Shown one piece after another: positions 39,051 through 51,935 of a DNA stretch of 64,000 nucleotides (the stretch's first letter is position 1; the number at the start of each line of letters is the position of its first letter). Below the pieces are notes generated by a model that did not search any database, was not told where the DNA came from, and worked only from the letters and a program-made list of their open reading frames with translations. Where the stretch lies: NCBI GenBank assembly GCA_034509425.1, contig JAVTVJ010000452.1:1364001-1428000 (forward strand), in the 5' to 3' direction. Origin of the DNA: Eopsaltria australis. Taxonomy: Eukaryota; Chordata; Aves; Passeriformes; Petroicidae. A program made the position numbers and the translations under genes.

Positions 39051-41879
39051 GATGTGTACCTAGCGGCCTTGAGGTACCTGTCGTATCCACGTGGTGTTCT
39101 GGGGACGCTCATCAACATAAAGGAACAGTGTAATTCCCGCCCTTTTTCCCCTGAGCGGAGTCTCTGAGCACCCAGAGGCTGCCTTCCTTCTGGTACACCC
39201 CTGTGGTTGAGGGGCCCAGAATGTCACTGGCATCATTTTTGCTGAACTTGAAGTACTCTAAGGTTTTTTATCCCTGCTGGATAAATTCTCTGCAATCATA
39301 ATTTCTGCACATTCTTTCTCTGCTCAAGCACTCTACTAAATAGCCTGCATGTGAATTTTTAATGCCTTCCCTCAGAAACAGATCAACAGAGTTATTGTAG
39401 AGCCGACTTCCCACCTGTTGTGAACACAGCATCACCTTGCTATAGCATCATCATCTCCACGTTCAGATGTTACGTTTGTCTCAACTATAGCGAATGTAGG
39501 GATAATCTATTAAAAGGAGGGATGTCTTGAAGAATGGCTCAGGTAAGCTTTGATCAGGTTGTTTAGACTTTGTAGCTTTCCATCAGTGGAATGTGGACCA
39601 GCAATGTTTCAAGGAGTAATTAATTAACTGCTCTTGGCACTTTGAGTGCAGCTTCATTAAATGCTGTGTGCATTGTGCTCCCTACTAAAACAACAAGAGA
39701 AAGGTGGTCCAAATGCTATGCTTCCTAAACTGGGAGTTGTTGAAAAGTTGCCTTTGCGTCTCAAAACAGCAGCAAATATCAAATAAATAAAAATCAACTC
39801 CAAAAACCTGGACAAGAATAGTTATATTTTCGGAAGAGATGTTAAAAGGAGCTTTCAGATCCTGACTGTTCAACGTGCCACCACAGACTTAGCAGTGGGT
39901 TGGGACAATTCAAACATAATATAGTGTTTTGTGGGGTTTTCCTTTGGCATTGCACAGGGGAGGCAGACTGTGCTGGCTGGATTTTGCCAGTCTGACCTAT
40001 GTTTTTGTGCTAACCTCCACCAGAAGGCCCTTGTCCTTGTTTACTGGCTTCCTTCCTGCTCTTCACCTGACTGGGCTGAGTCACTGCAAGATGAGAAAGA
40101 ACAGCTGTGGCGTTATGCTAGTGTTTCAGGTCTGGATTCCCCTTCTGTACATCTTCACTTACTGGAAGAGAGAAGGGAAATCTGAAGAGAGAGATGGGAC
40201 TTCCCTAGGAAAATTGGATTAGTCACGTCCTGCAATCCTTGTGAGGAATCCAGTAAGGAGAAACTCATAGGCTGCTAATGGGCTTGGTAACACCTGACTT
40301 TCCAGGCTGCTTTCTCAACATCTGGGCTTCTGGCCAGGTTGTACCCTAAGTCTTGGCAGAATGCCCTGGAATTACCAGCCTGGCAGCTTGCTTTGTGCCC
40401 TGGGCTGTGAATCCCTGCCTTCCACCACACTCTGCCCCAGGGCCTGTTGCTGGGGTCTCTGTCACTCATTCCTCTACCCTGCCTGCTCCAAACCTATTGA
40501 ACTGCTCTCCCTTCTCTGGGCAAAAGCCCACATCTGCTCCATCTGATGACCACTGACCAGGACTATACTTGCCACATTTTGCTGTTTCAAGGTGGCTGTA
40601 CTCAGGTTAAATCTAAGTCTTGGCCCCCTCCCAGCTTACAACACAGCTCCCTTTGGCTGGAACAGTTTCCTCCAGCTCCTGTTCAGCTCCTGTTGCTCTG
40701 ACCTCATGACAACTTTTTCATTTTTTATGAGAAGGCTGTCTGTGGACATATACAGAGCCAGAGCAATGGCAACGGTTTATTTAATTCAGAAGAAGAGCTG
40801 GTGAAGTGAAGCTGTGCTGAATCCTCATCCAGTCCATAATAATCCCTTGCTGTGCAAGACCTTGCCAAGTGCGACAGGGATTATGAAGCTGATCTGGATC
40901 TTGAGGTGGACACACAGCATCCCATCCCAGGATAGCCACCTTCTCTGCTAAGCCTCCACAGGTTGCTGTTCTGCCAGGCACATGTGGATGTGCTAAAGCA
41001 GCAGCATGGCATATTGGCCTGTGCTTCTGCCAGCTGGGGCACAAATGTGCAGTACAGCACTCTGGTTACTGAATTCCATGCTGAATTCAGCATCTGGCCC
41101 ACTAGCAAAGGTGAAAAGTGTTCACAAGATGGTCTTCTGCACTTCCTTGTCTTGGAACCAGCACACCATCCTTCTGACCCAGAAGTGATACAGGGAGATA
41201 TTCTCCAGTGAATTCAGATAAACAGCTGCACATCAAAACCTGCTATTTGCGGCTGAAGGATTAATGCCCTCCCTTATCATCATCCACCAAAAAGCAAAGA
41301 ACAAAAGAGGTTACATCAAATCCTAAAGGCAGAGATGCTTAGAAAAGAGCAACAAGTAAAGGACTGAGTGATTAACAGTTTCCCAGACTCCTGGGAATCT
41401 TCACTGCAGCCATGCTCATGAACAGGGTGTGGCTCAGGGCAGAAAGCTTTGTTCCCTCCCTCTCCAGCATCAGGACACAGATGACAGGGCTGTGTGTGAA
41501 TAGAACTCTAGTCCAGATTTCAATTTCCTCTTTATTTCCTCCCTCTGCATTCTGTCTTTCTCTCCTTACGTTATTATCACCCATTTGTTGTTACATGTAT
41601 CCTCCTGATTTTTTTCTCTGCCTGTTATTTTCTCTCTGCATGTTATTTTCTTTTAAACTGAAGGTGACACCTGTGCCTCTTCCCTGCCTGCTTCACTTTC
41701 CAGTGCCGTCAGTTCTGAATTTTGTCCAAGACGCAGCCATACACAGTATCGTTCCTACCGCTGAGACCTTCAAGGCATGTAGAGCAGAGCCGAATTTTCA
41801 GCTGCTATTATTAAAAACACCTTGTTCCATGATCACCGGAACTAATGAAGCCAGGTTTCCCGTGGTTTCGTCTCTGACT
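39051..41879. other. Non-coding DNA right of the CpG island
   Basis: One strong + strand splice donor stands out: GGCTCAG|GTAAGC with GT at 39543-39544. It would suit a first or second exon of a rightward transcript from the island, but no paired acceptor or coding content was identified. A 157-codon + frame at 41412-41885 has no recognisable domain. The 40.3-41.2 kb part is slightly GC-richer; its origin is not recognised. Confidence 0.5.
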
Positions 41880-42056
41880 CACTGATTGCGATAACCCCGT
41901 CTCGCGTTCCTGTTTCATGTCCGATGTGACATCTCTTGTCGATGGCGAGAGGCGGGCGCTGCTGCAGGTCCGGAGCGCCGCGTGCTGCCCGCACAGCGCG
42001 GCTGCCTGCGCTGCCGGGGCCGCGGGCTGCTGCCAACACAGCCCTCCACCGCCGAG
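41880..42056. promoter_or_regulatory. Mini CpG island, possible alternative promoter or exon
   Basis: About 22 CpG dinucleotides in under 180 bases, with an abrupt return to CpG-poor sequence on both sides. It contains clusters such as GGCGAGAGGCGGGCGCTG and GGAGCGCCGCGTG. No tandem repeat or known mobile element explains it. It lies 2.8 kb right of the main island. An alternative first exon, an enhancer kept unmethylated, or a decayed GC-rich retroposon are the options. No open frame or splice site decides between them. Confidence 0.4.
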
Positions 42057-42784
42057 TTCCTCCTTCATCTCTCTCTGCTGGAAAACTAATTTGAGTCTCT
42101 AGTCCCTGATGCTCACAAATCCCTAGGAACTTAATTATCTTTGAGGTTTCTACCTCTTTTATTCATTTGTTTGCAACTAGCCAGTGTGTTCTGACATTTT
42201 TATGAGGGGCTGATGGGCAGATAAAGAGTCAGATGATTGATTATCAGTCTTTAGGAAGGAAGGTTGTTGCCCTGTGGTCATGGAGATAACCTGGGAGCAA
42301 CCCAAACAGCTGAAAAAGAACATCAAATCCTTTATAAAGTTTTGAAAATTGCACTTTCTCTGTGCAGACAGTTTCGATTGTCTGCATGCCCACACGTCTG
42401 ATCAACCTCCTTACATCTTGCTTAGGGATGTCCCAGATCTCAACTCTCTTCTGAAGGGTGGGGAGGGGGAAGAAAGGGAAAAAAATTCTGTATTAAGCAG
42501 CAATTCATCAGCTGTACTGGGCAACCGTTGAGATTCAGCCTGCCCTAGCACTCCTGCTACCACCATCCTTTATAAGAAATTTATATCAATAATGGAAAAG
42601 CAAAAAGCACAAGAAGTAGGATACGACCTGAATGGGTTTAGTCTCATGGCAAAGATATAAACAAAGCACCTATAAGGATTTTTCACTCTCCATTTGATGT
42701 CTCTGGTTTGGATAGGGCACTGCATCATTTCTGCTAGTAACTGAAATGACCCAAATATACATATTTATATTTTTGTAGTCCATA
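42057..42784. other. Non-coding DNA, no gene recognised
   Basis: Unremarkable AT-rich DNA with nothing recognised between the mini CpG island and the MIR-like fragment. Confidence 0.5.
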
Positions 42785-42850
42785 AATCACCCTGGGATCT
42801 ACTTTTTCTGTATAAAAAGTGCCAGATAAATCTAAGGTGTTATTATTAGA
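42785..42850 (+). mobile_element. MIR-like SINE 3' fragment
   Basis: CTGGGATCTACTTTTTCTGT followed by TATAAAAAGTGCCAGATAAA and a TAAGGTGTTATTATTAG tail matches the last part of amniote MIR-like elements ('GAGATCTAC...AAAGTGCTATATAAAT...TATTATTA'). Only the 3' end remains. It is short, so confidence is limited. Confidence 0.5.
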
Positions 42851-43870
42851 TTTGTGAAATGTCACTGTGCACATCCTGATTTTCATGCCCTTTGCACCAA
42901 GCTCACGTGGCAGATCAATTTGTATACATCTGGGGTTGTTCTTTGCTTGATGGATTTCTCAGTGTCCCTTTTCCAACAATCCAGGAAAAAAATGTTTAAG
43001 GGTGGAATAACCTGAGGTTAATTGTACAATTCCCTTCATTTTTTTCCTTTGATGCTAGAAAATATTTGATCCACCCAGAGCAAGTGAGTTTTGGTATTTC
43101 CTAACCAACCCTCGATATATTTGCTTACCCCTGTGCAAAATGATACCCAATCAGAATTTTTCTTTTGTTCAGTTTTGCATATACTTTTTACAGATATAAA
43201 TTGCTGCACAAAGGTATGAGATAAAAAAGCAGCAAGCTCTGGATACAATTTCCATGTGAAATCCACAGAAAGCCTTATATGGATGTGTGCAATACCTATA
43301 TGCATTTGCATAACTATTACAAGTAGCAGCCGCTCTTGCAGTTCAAGACTTGATGTTCTGACATTGCCCCGGTTGCACCTGGTTGTGTGTGGGCCTGGTT
43401 AAGAGATCTTTGGTTAATGAAGAGGTTCATATAGGTAATGCTTGTATTCTTTAAACTTTCTTGAATTTTTTGAGGAATTTAATTTTAAAAAATTTATTAG
43501 AACAAAAATTTATAGGTATTTTCATCAGGAAGTTTAGTGGTATTTCAAAACCTAGGTAAAATGAAAATCAATATAAAATATTGACAGCAAATATTTGGCC
43601 CTGCCCTTTTCTTCTTTTGCTGTTTAAATAAGCCCTTCACAAACACACATACACACAGAGCTGTATATATATAAACCAGACAAACCAGCATTTCCAACTT
43701 TGATTAAGGCAGCTGCCTAGCAAAACACTGAAGCCATTGCTCTGCCATTCATTTTAACGACAGACAATATACTTACACTTGGTGGTATTGGTAATTCTTC
43801 AACTGCTTGAAGAATTGACTATTAGGATCAGGTAACTGACATGCATGCTTCTATAAATATATCTATATGG

Positions 43871-43920
43871 TAGAAAAAATAATATCATTATTTTTATAAA
43901 AATAATGTCATTATCTACTA
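43871..43920. repeat. AT-rich inverted repeat (near-perfect palindrome)
   Basis: Centred on TTTTTATAAAAA, the two 18-base arms match at 16 of 18 positions with no loop. TAG on the left and CTA on the right extend the symmetry after an A-run offset. It could be cruciform-forming sequence or a miniature inverted-repeat remnant; no target-site duplication is clear. Confidence 0.7.
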
Positions 43921-45493
43921 ATACTTGACCTCATTTTGTTATGGAGATGTAGGCTATGGGAAGACAACTACAAATAAGAGTTCATGATTACAGTGTTCTG
44001 TTCAGAAGTGGAAAATCAGATTTACCTCTTCTGTGCTGGAAATAATGCATCTTTTTACACCAGTAACCTCAGATACTGCATGATTATTATTTTCCAAATA
44101 TATATTGCAGAAATTTTATGTTCATACTATTGAAGTGTGTCTGAACTATGGTAGTTTAGAATGCAGCTTAAATAGTGGGAGTTTAAGATGGTACAACAGC
44201 ATTAAAGAAGCATTTGTCATTTTAAAATATTTAGACCTTTCAGAATTCATCAATGACACTTCTGTTAAGAAGCAAAATTAAAGTATTGAATACTACCACA
44301 GAAGCTGTATTTTACCTTTTTATTCAAAGGAAGATTTCCAAGATAATATGTGTATTTTAAATGACTAGCTGAGCTTCCATCATGTAATGGCAACTAATCA
44401 ATAAATCATGTGCCATTGTTGTAGCTCAGCATGTCAAATAGCTGCATTTCAGTGTCCACACTTGAAGGTGTTGAGCAATTTTTTTGTTCTTGTACATTTC
44501 TACCTCATTAGCCCCGATTCTAAGAGTGGTTATTTTCATGTCAATGAAATTGGTAGAAAAATCACGTCTTACCTGCTTCTGCCAAAGGGAGATGGAATGG
44601 GGTAATGAATGGAAAACTTCTGTTCCTTAACACTGCTTGCTACCCCATGTGGATTTGCTAAAGCAGCTTTTCCTCGTGAGCAACATGGAAAATAAATACA
44701 TGGCATCCTGCTAGACATACTGGACGTTTTGATGCTCATGGGAGATGGTAAAAGGATGAATATATTTGAAAGCAGCTTTTGGCATACATAAATCATGAGG
44801 TTTGTACTGAGGCCTGGGACATCCAACTCGATGGATTTTGGTTAGATAACAGCATGAAGATGGACTGATACACTTTCAATTACCCTGCACATCTCTGTTA
44901 CATTTGCCTACCAGAACTCCAGTGCAATCTTCGTCTGCCATATGAAAACTGCCCTGCATGAGTAGGTGAAATAAGTGACCAGTATGCATCCAAATCTCTG
45001 GTTTAAGAACAGTGGCAAACAGCTGAAAAAGCATTAACCTTTGGTGTGATCTCCCATTGCCATTAATCACATTTGGAGCGCCTTTGCCACTCTGTCAGAG
45101 TATCTAAAAATGTTCTTGATGAAAGCGGTTGGTTCACTTGGACTCAGGCCAGAATAAAGTGGTGTTTGTCCTCAGAGGGATTCAACAAAGAACTAGCCAA
45201 AGTGCAGTTTTGCCTTTTGTCTGCAGTAAACAGCTCTAGTTCATCAGGATATTGCAAAATCTCAATGTCCTCTATGCATCACTCTTAAAAATGCTTGGTT
45301 TTTTCATGTTTTAATTTATTAGAAAATTAAGTTATTTTCTTGTGGACAATAACTCAGGATGTAATAAACCCCATGTTTATCAAAGACAAATCACATAACT
45401 GGAACTCATGCAGTCTGAAATTAATTGTGAGGGTTTGTATAGGTTTCTGCAGGTACAAATCACAGATGCTCAGTTTTCCACTGGCTCTGTTTT

Positions 45494-45523
45494 ATGTGTG
45501 TGTATATATATACATGTATATGC
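45494..45523. repeat. (TG)n/(TA)n dinucleotide repeat
   Basis: Short TGTGTGTG run passing into TATATATATACATGTATATG. Simple microsatellite. Confidence 0.85.
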
Positions 45524-46049
45524 ATCAAGTCAGTGCTTGCACTCCTTTCCTGTGTGCAGTGTAAGAAAGCCTGGGGTTTCATTTCCAAAGCGATTAATAG
45601 TTGAGGCTGCAGCTATATTTCATTCCAGTAATTCTTGCATAAACCATGCTCCTCTGAGAAAGCAGATTGCAAAGCCTGGTATACAATTGTGAGAGCTGAA
45701 TAAAATCCAATCACATCAGATCATCTAAGGAACTGTCCTGCACAGTGGCACAGGCAAATCAGGATTTTGGTCACCTTTTTGATACCTCTGAATGCTTCTT
45801 TCCTTCAACAAAGCTCTTCGTGCAGAGTGGTGCCTCCTCCCATGGTTTGTCACACAAAGAATCACCACCGGATGAAGAAGTCCCCCATGAATGGCCCTCT
45901 GCAACTTGTGGTTTTTCTCCTGGGACCATATCTACTACGTGACCTCACATGTGGAGGTTCAAAGACCCAGGCAGCTGCAAAGAACCTCTGAGATATGTAG
46001 GACATAGCCCTGGCTTGGAGCACTATCACATACACCTATAGGTAAATTT

Positions 46050-46530
46050 TGACTTGTTTGTCCAGAGGAGGACCATGAAGTTGATCAGGGGGCTGGAGCA
46101 CCTTTCCCATGAGGAAAGCCTGAGAGAGATGGGGCTGTTCAGCCTGGACAAGATATGGCTCCAGAGTAACCTTATTGCAGTCTTACAGTACCTAAGGAGG
46201 CCTGTAAGAAAGATGGGGAGAAATATTTTAACTGGACTTGTTACAACAGGACAAGAGGTAAGGGTTTTAAACTAAAAGAGGGTCAGTTTAGATTAGATAT
46301 AAGAGAATTTTTTACCGTGAGGGGGGTGAAACAGCCTGTACACTGGTACAGGCTACCCAGAGAGGTTGTCAATGCCTCATCACTGGAAGTACTCAAGGTA
46401 AGGCTGGGCAGGGATCTCAGCAACCTGATCTTGTTGTAGATATCCCTGCTCTCTACAGGGAGTTGGACTAGATGAGCTTTACAAGGTGTCTTCCAACCCA
46501 AAGTATTCCATAATCCTATGATTCTATGTT
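46050..46530 (+). mobile_element. CR1 LINE 3' end, little decayed
   Basis: A + frame from 46054 reads VQRRTMKLIRGLEHLSHEES followed by LREMGLFSLDKIWLQSNLIA, the C-terminal part of CR1 ORF2. It is then broken. The 3' part contains GGTACAGGCTACCCAGAGAG and the TTGGACTAGATGAGCTTTAC block, and ends in CCTATGATTCTATGTT, a typical CR1 terminus. 5'-truncated. Confidence 0.93.
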
Positions 46531-46679
46531 CTCCTGAAAATCTCCATTGATAGCAATCTGAGCATTTTGCAGGCCATCTATCTACCTCTTAACCATTATT
46601 GTAATCCTAATATCCCATCTGAATCTTTCAATCTTCCTTACTTCAGATGAAACACTTCTTCTGTTAGGTTAACAAGGAT

Positions 46680-46850
46680 GTTAAAGCAGGTAGGTTGTTC
46701 TCATCTCTTCACAAAAACCCTTTATGTATTTGAAAATTGTGATTATACCTTCTCTAAGCCTTCATTCTTTCCACTTCTCCTCTACCATTCATTCAAATTT
46801 CTCATGAAGGTTGAATTTTCTAGGTCTCTGATTATTTTTTGGGCTTGCGT
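46680..46850 (-). mobile_element. Older CR1-like fragment, antisense
   Basis: The + strand block TTTATGTATTTGAAAATTGT, then ATACCTTCTCTAAGCCTTCA and later TTGAATTTTCTAGGTCTCTG, is the reverse complement of the 'LIxxYKYL...' to '...RATK' part of old CR1 ORF2, in the correct order. Diverged, without an open frame. It sits in opposite orientation about 150 bases from the end of a much younger CR1. Confidence 0.5.
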
Positions 46851-49800
46851 AACTGGGCAGCTTCATCCCTGAAATGCAGTTTTTAACAGTGACCCTGATC
46901 CTTCAGCTGAGCCCCTGCCAGTGGTGAGTACAGTGAAAAGATTGCCTCAGTTGCTCTGCAAGTTGTACTGCTATTATATGAAACTTGAAATTCTGAGCTA
47001 AAAGGGTAACTTGGGGAAATGGCGCACAGAAATGGAGAAGAATTGAACCATGCTGGTAAGGGGAGTGTGGATCCTGTTGGTAGATGGGTTTGCTTATTAA
47101 GTATTCAATGCTTCTAGTGAAGGTAAAATCTACAGGGTTTAGATGACCTATGCCAATGCTACAGTACCCCAAAGATGTTATTTAGTCTTGCTGGATTTGT
47201 TTTTCTTTGCATTTAGCCTCCTTTTTTAGCTGACTGAGGAAGAAAATTATATAAAAGGAATAAAATATAACTTAAATTAATTAGGAAAGTAAGTGTCCAG
47301 GAGGATAAACTTCAATGTCATTGAAGAAAAAAGCCAAACATAGAGATCTAACTAGACAAAAAGGTATACTCCTTTTACATGCTGGAATTAAGCCAAGTCC
47401 TGCATAGCTGCCCGGTGCCCAAACTGAAATACTATCAATGCATCCCAAACCCAGTGATGTGACCCTTGGGGCAGCCATCCCTCACCCAACAGCTCGGAGC
47501 CTGAGCAGGGGGATTGAGTCTGGAGATGGTTCATCTAGAGGCATACTAAAGCAGCAATGGAACTGGGAACTCCTGTCTCCCAAATCTTCCCTCTACATTT
47601 CTGCTGCCTTTGGCACCTCTCCCAAGCAGTTCTCTCAGCACGGTGATACGTGGAGGTAACAAAATGAATGCTGAAAGTAGCAAATGATGATTAATGAACA
47701 CCTAGCCCCTCTGTTTTACTGTCCTTTCCCTTGTAATCTGTCCTTGATAATTAATTTCTTCAAGAGGGGTTTCACATTATAACTAAGCTGGTTTAAGGTT
47801 CTCTTCAATGATTGATGGTTGCCATCCCCGTCCCTTATTCTGGCCATATAATTCCTCAGCATCTTGGTCCAGTTTGGTACATATCTGACCCCATAAAATA
47901 AGCCTCTTTTGGGAGTTAACAATCAGAAAACAACAAGAAAAAAAGATCTATTTTTTCTGCTTCCAGAATACCTGATGATATTGCTCCTTGAGCTGGTTTA
48001 CCACCATGTCAGGATGGTGCGAACAGTGGCACATTGGAATAGGATTGGAATGGGATGAGAAAATGGAATATGCAGGCAGCAGACCACTAGATCAACCACT
48101 GGGTAAGCCTCAACATCCCTTTTTGCTGTAAGTGGGGGAAAAAGTAATGAGAAGCAATCACTAGGTTCTTCATTCGTGTTTTCTCTTCTGAAGTATTTGG
48201 TTTTAACAATACTTGACTTTCATGTCTACATCCCACTGAAGCTGCAACTGTCTGTACTTGAAGTAGGTGGGAGGCTTAAGAATGAGATTACAAAGAGGCA
48301 ATGCAGTTTCAATCCTTCTTTGATCATCTGTTTTTCTATTTTTCTGTAAAATTCCACTCCCTGGCCCAGCCTCAGAGCAGAAGTCAATAAGGCAGTAGGA
48401 GCATTCACATGGAACTTTCTGCACACCAGTTAGCATGGGGCATGAGAGTGCTGTGAGCGTGAGCTCCTGCTGCCACCTGCCTCTCCTGCCTCCATCGCTT
48501 ACAGAAGGACGGAGGCAGCAGGAGGGGCAGCACAAGCCAGAAATCAAGCAACATGAGAAATGGCTGGACAATTGCAACTGACAGGCAAGAGACTTGTAAG
48601 AGGCAAAATTTAAGGCCTCATTTCAGTTTTCCTTGTTAGGATGCTGTTAGGCCTCCTACAACAATGACAAGCCTGATATAATCTAAGCAATATTGTACAG
48701 CTGAGAGCTGAATGGGGATCTATCAGACATTAGAATCTCTCCCTAACGTTCTGCTTCTGATACCCAGGAAATTTTGTTCTGCGCTTGGAACAGAAGAGAA
48801 ATCATCATTTGAATAAAACAAAGAAAAACAACCAAACATTTGGCAAATACATTATTTTAATTGTAAATGTGGAAACTATTTGGAAATGTTGATGATTTTT
48901 GGCAAGCGCAGTGCACACATGTATGTTATTAGTCACCCAACACATTAGATTTGTGATAAATATACTTCTTAAAATAGATTTGCTCAGAATTTAGAATTTT
49001 TGTCTTCTTTATTCAATGAATCTCCAAAACTGTAGCAGATGGATAGGGGAAAAACATTTTTGACCTCAGAAAGGAATAGTTTGATAGAATTGCAACAGAC
49101 AGATGACTTCTGTGTGTTAATAGCATCTTATTCAAAATGGTTACTGCCATGGATCACAGTGCTGTATTACAGGCTCATGATAAGTATTGCTGCAGCACAC
49201 ATTTAAATCTAGTTTGGCAAAGAAGGGTAGAAAATATAACTTTATATACTATGTCTGCTCCTCAATCCTTTAGCAGTTTTTGTACTTTGACATACAGTCT
49301 TATTTTTGCCATGTTTTCCTAAGAAAATAAGGCTTATTAACTGCTGGCTTGGATTTTTATCTCTTCCCCTGTAACGAATTTGGAACCATGCTCTAATTTC
49401 AGATTTTTAAAATATTGATATCCTGGAAAATTTATTTAAAAATGTGTAGAGGTAGAAGTAGCCAAACTGGTGTCATAAAGGAAAAATGTGATGCCAGTGA
49501 AGTTGGCAATTATGAAGGGATTGAAACAGAATAGAGATTTAGGTATGCTTCAGGTATGGGAAAGGGTTCATGTGGTTGCAGTTACAGTTTTAGGTACTGA
49601 AAAAAAGGCCATAGGATTAGCTGCAGAGATGACTGGTTTTGAGAATTTTGTCTCAAAATACTGTTCCGTGCATCACACGAAGTGAAGGAGATATTTTGCT
49701 CCATTTTTAGTTGCTTTGAGTGTTCACAACAGCAATAGCCTCCAACCAAAATCTTGTTTCTCACTGAATGTTTGAGATATGTGAGCCACTGAGAAGTCCT

Positions 49801-51531
49801 GCAGCCTTGGTCCCAGGGGTGGTGGGTAGGGGAATCTTGCTGTCAGCTCTTGCTCTCAGGCCCACGTTTGCAGCCCGTTGTTAGCTCTGTGCATATTGAC
49901 AGCCCAAATGGCAGTATTTTCATAGGTTTAAAACGAAGCTCATGTATAATTGTTGGCAAGGTCAGTTCCCACGAGCTCCGTGTTTCTATCACTTAGTGGA
50001 GGAGCTCTCTTAACCCAGGTGAGGTTGACACGGTTGCCTTACAGAAGGTTTAATTCTCACTGACAGATAAGTGAGACAGCTAAGATGTTAGCAGCTAAGT
50101 GTTCACATTGCTGCTTTATTTTCTTGTGGAGCTTTGCCTGAGTACCTTTAAAGTGGTGCATGCCTGCAATTTCATGTGAAAGCAATATTCATTGTCTTTT
50201 CAAAACATGTGCTGCAGGAGTCCAAGAGAGAAAACTAAATGAAAGGTCTTTTTAGGTGTGAAAAACATATCAATCTGTGCTAACAGCTGATTTCAGCCTC
50301 TTCTGTCACACTCCTGTGGCTGGGAAAAGTTCTTTCTTTCCTCAAAGAAAATTGCCCCCCCTAACACTACTCTGAGGCAGGGTGAGGAGAGTGAAGAAGA
50401 AATTAGTGTTTCTTCTTGTTTGGTAATTTTGTTCCAGTCAAAGACTGTTAGCAGCCAATGAAAGCAATTGTGCTCCTGTTGGCTGCCTTCTTTGTGTATT
50501 AGGCAGAGGGAAGTGGCAGCCTGCTGCAAAGGAAGGGCCCTTTTTACCAGAAATCATGGAAATTCTCTTATCCTGCCCTCGAATAAGCAAGCAAAGAAAC
50601 AGCAACAGGAGATAGCACGGTGTGTTGGCAATGGAGGGGAACAGCCACAGAACAATTGATGTGAAAGCCTTCAGCTGCAATCAGCATGTGGCCCATGCAG
50701 TTGGCCAGCCTGGCTTCCTGTAGCTGCAGTAAGGTATTTACACCTTGGACAAAGTAAGAGGAGCGCTAAGAAAACCAGGAGAGAATCATTAGACTGTGTT
50801 TATTAACAACACAGTGCTTTATCTTCAAAGTGTTGTGCACAATTAATCAATATATTCAGTAAGGGCAGTAAATGGATAGCATTCATTATCACCCAGTCAC
50901 TATCTTACAAACAGATTTAAAGTGATGAGAAGGAGATGCGCTTGAAACCTTTTGAAGGAACATTTTTAACCTGCTGTTGGAACTGGTGCAACCTTTTTTT
51001 TTAACTACTTCATACCACCTTATCCTTTCAATCCTAGTTTCATCAGGCAAGCATTACCCACAGGGCTGAGAGGGCATTTCAGTGTCCTCTCTTGTCACTT
51101 TGGTATCTGCCTATTAGGAACTAGAATGAAATCTTTTCACTTCATAGAAATATGTGATTACTCTCAGAGGATAGTCATCACTTTCAGTGATTTTAGCAGC
51201 AGTAGTCCTGAATCAGTTTTTTATGTGAGCATCCTCATCAAGTGTGCATCTTTCCTCTGGATACAGGAAAGCTGAACTGGAATTGTGCTTGGTTTGAACC
51301 TAAAATATGTTGCTTCTCCAGGTTCTGAGAGAATGGGTATTCAATGGCATTTGTATCACTGTTGAAGTCCTGGGCTGAATTTAAACTACTGGCAACAGCA
51401 AAATAAAACTACAATCAGTCCCCCAGGGCAGGCAGATTCCAGTTAATATCTGACTAGCTACAGGAATGATATATAAAGTCAGACATTCTTACATGGTTTC
51501 ACACAGTAATACTTAGGGTATAGAACATAAG
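46851..51531. other. Non-coding DNA, no gene recognised
   Basis: No repeat family recognised. In 49441-49740 I counted A 95, T 87, G 80, C 38, a strong G-over-C excess on the + strand. A minus frame at 48203-48577 (124 codons) is Cys/Ser-rich with no domain and is judged chance. Confidence 0.5.
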
Positions 51532-51935
51532 TCTTGTGAAGAGCAGCTGAGGGACATGAGGTTGTTTAACTTGGAGAAAAGAAGGCTCAAGGGAGACATC
51601 ATCATGCTCTGCAACTACCTGAAGGGAGATTGTGCTGAAGTGGGGATCAGTCTCTTCTCCTAAGTAACAAGTGATAGGATGAGGGGAAATGGCCTCAAGT
51701 TATACTAGGGGAGATTTAAGTTGGATATCAGAGAAAAGTTCTTCACAGAAAGGGTTGTCAAACATTGGAACAGGCTGCCCAGGGAAGTGGTTGAATCACT
51801 ATTAAGGTCTTTATAAGAAGTGTAGATATGGTGCTTGGGGACATGGTTTAGTGGTGGACTTGGAAACACTGGTTTAAGGGTTGGACTTGATCTTAGTGGT
51901 ATTTTCCAACTTAAATGATTCTCAGATTCCATAGA
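51532..51935 (+). mobile_element. CR1 LINE 3' end
   Basis: Starts within the [24 protein letters not shown] block (CTGAGGGACATGAGGTTGTT). It continues through AGATTTAAGTTGGATATCAG and TTGGAACAGGCTGCCCAGGG, and ends TTCCAACTTAAATGATTCTC, so it carries only the last 400 bases of CR1. Several stops interrupt the frame. Confidence 0.92.

Larger units (their letters stand above)
42851..46049. other. Non-coding AT-rich DNA, no gene recognised
   Basis: Holds a long AT palindrome (listed), a CACACATACACACACAG stretch near 43641-43658, and a TG/TA dinucleotide repeat. No exon or repeat family was recognised. Confidence 0.5.

Noticed and set aside
37831..39118. Long open frames on both strands (242 and 292 codons minus; 164 and 190 codons plus)
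   Set aside because: They overlap each other in different frames, are dominated by Arg, Pro, Gly, Ala and Ser, and exist because stop codons are rare in CpG-island DNA. No domain is visible.
41412..41885. 157-codon ATG frame with a hydrophobic middle
   Set aside because: Pyrimidine-rich DNA gives Leu/Phe/Ser-rich peptides by composition; no signal-peptide arrangement or family resemblance is convincing.
48203..48577. 124-codon minus frame, Cys-rich
   Set aside because: Cysteines are not spaced as in a known motif and no gene context supports it.
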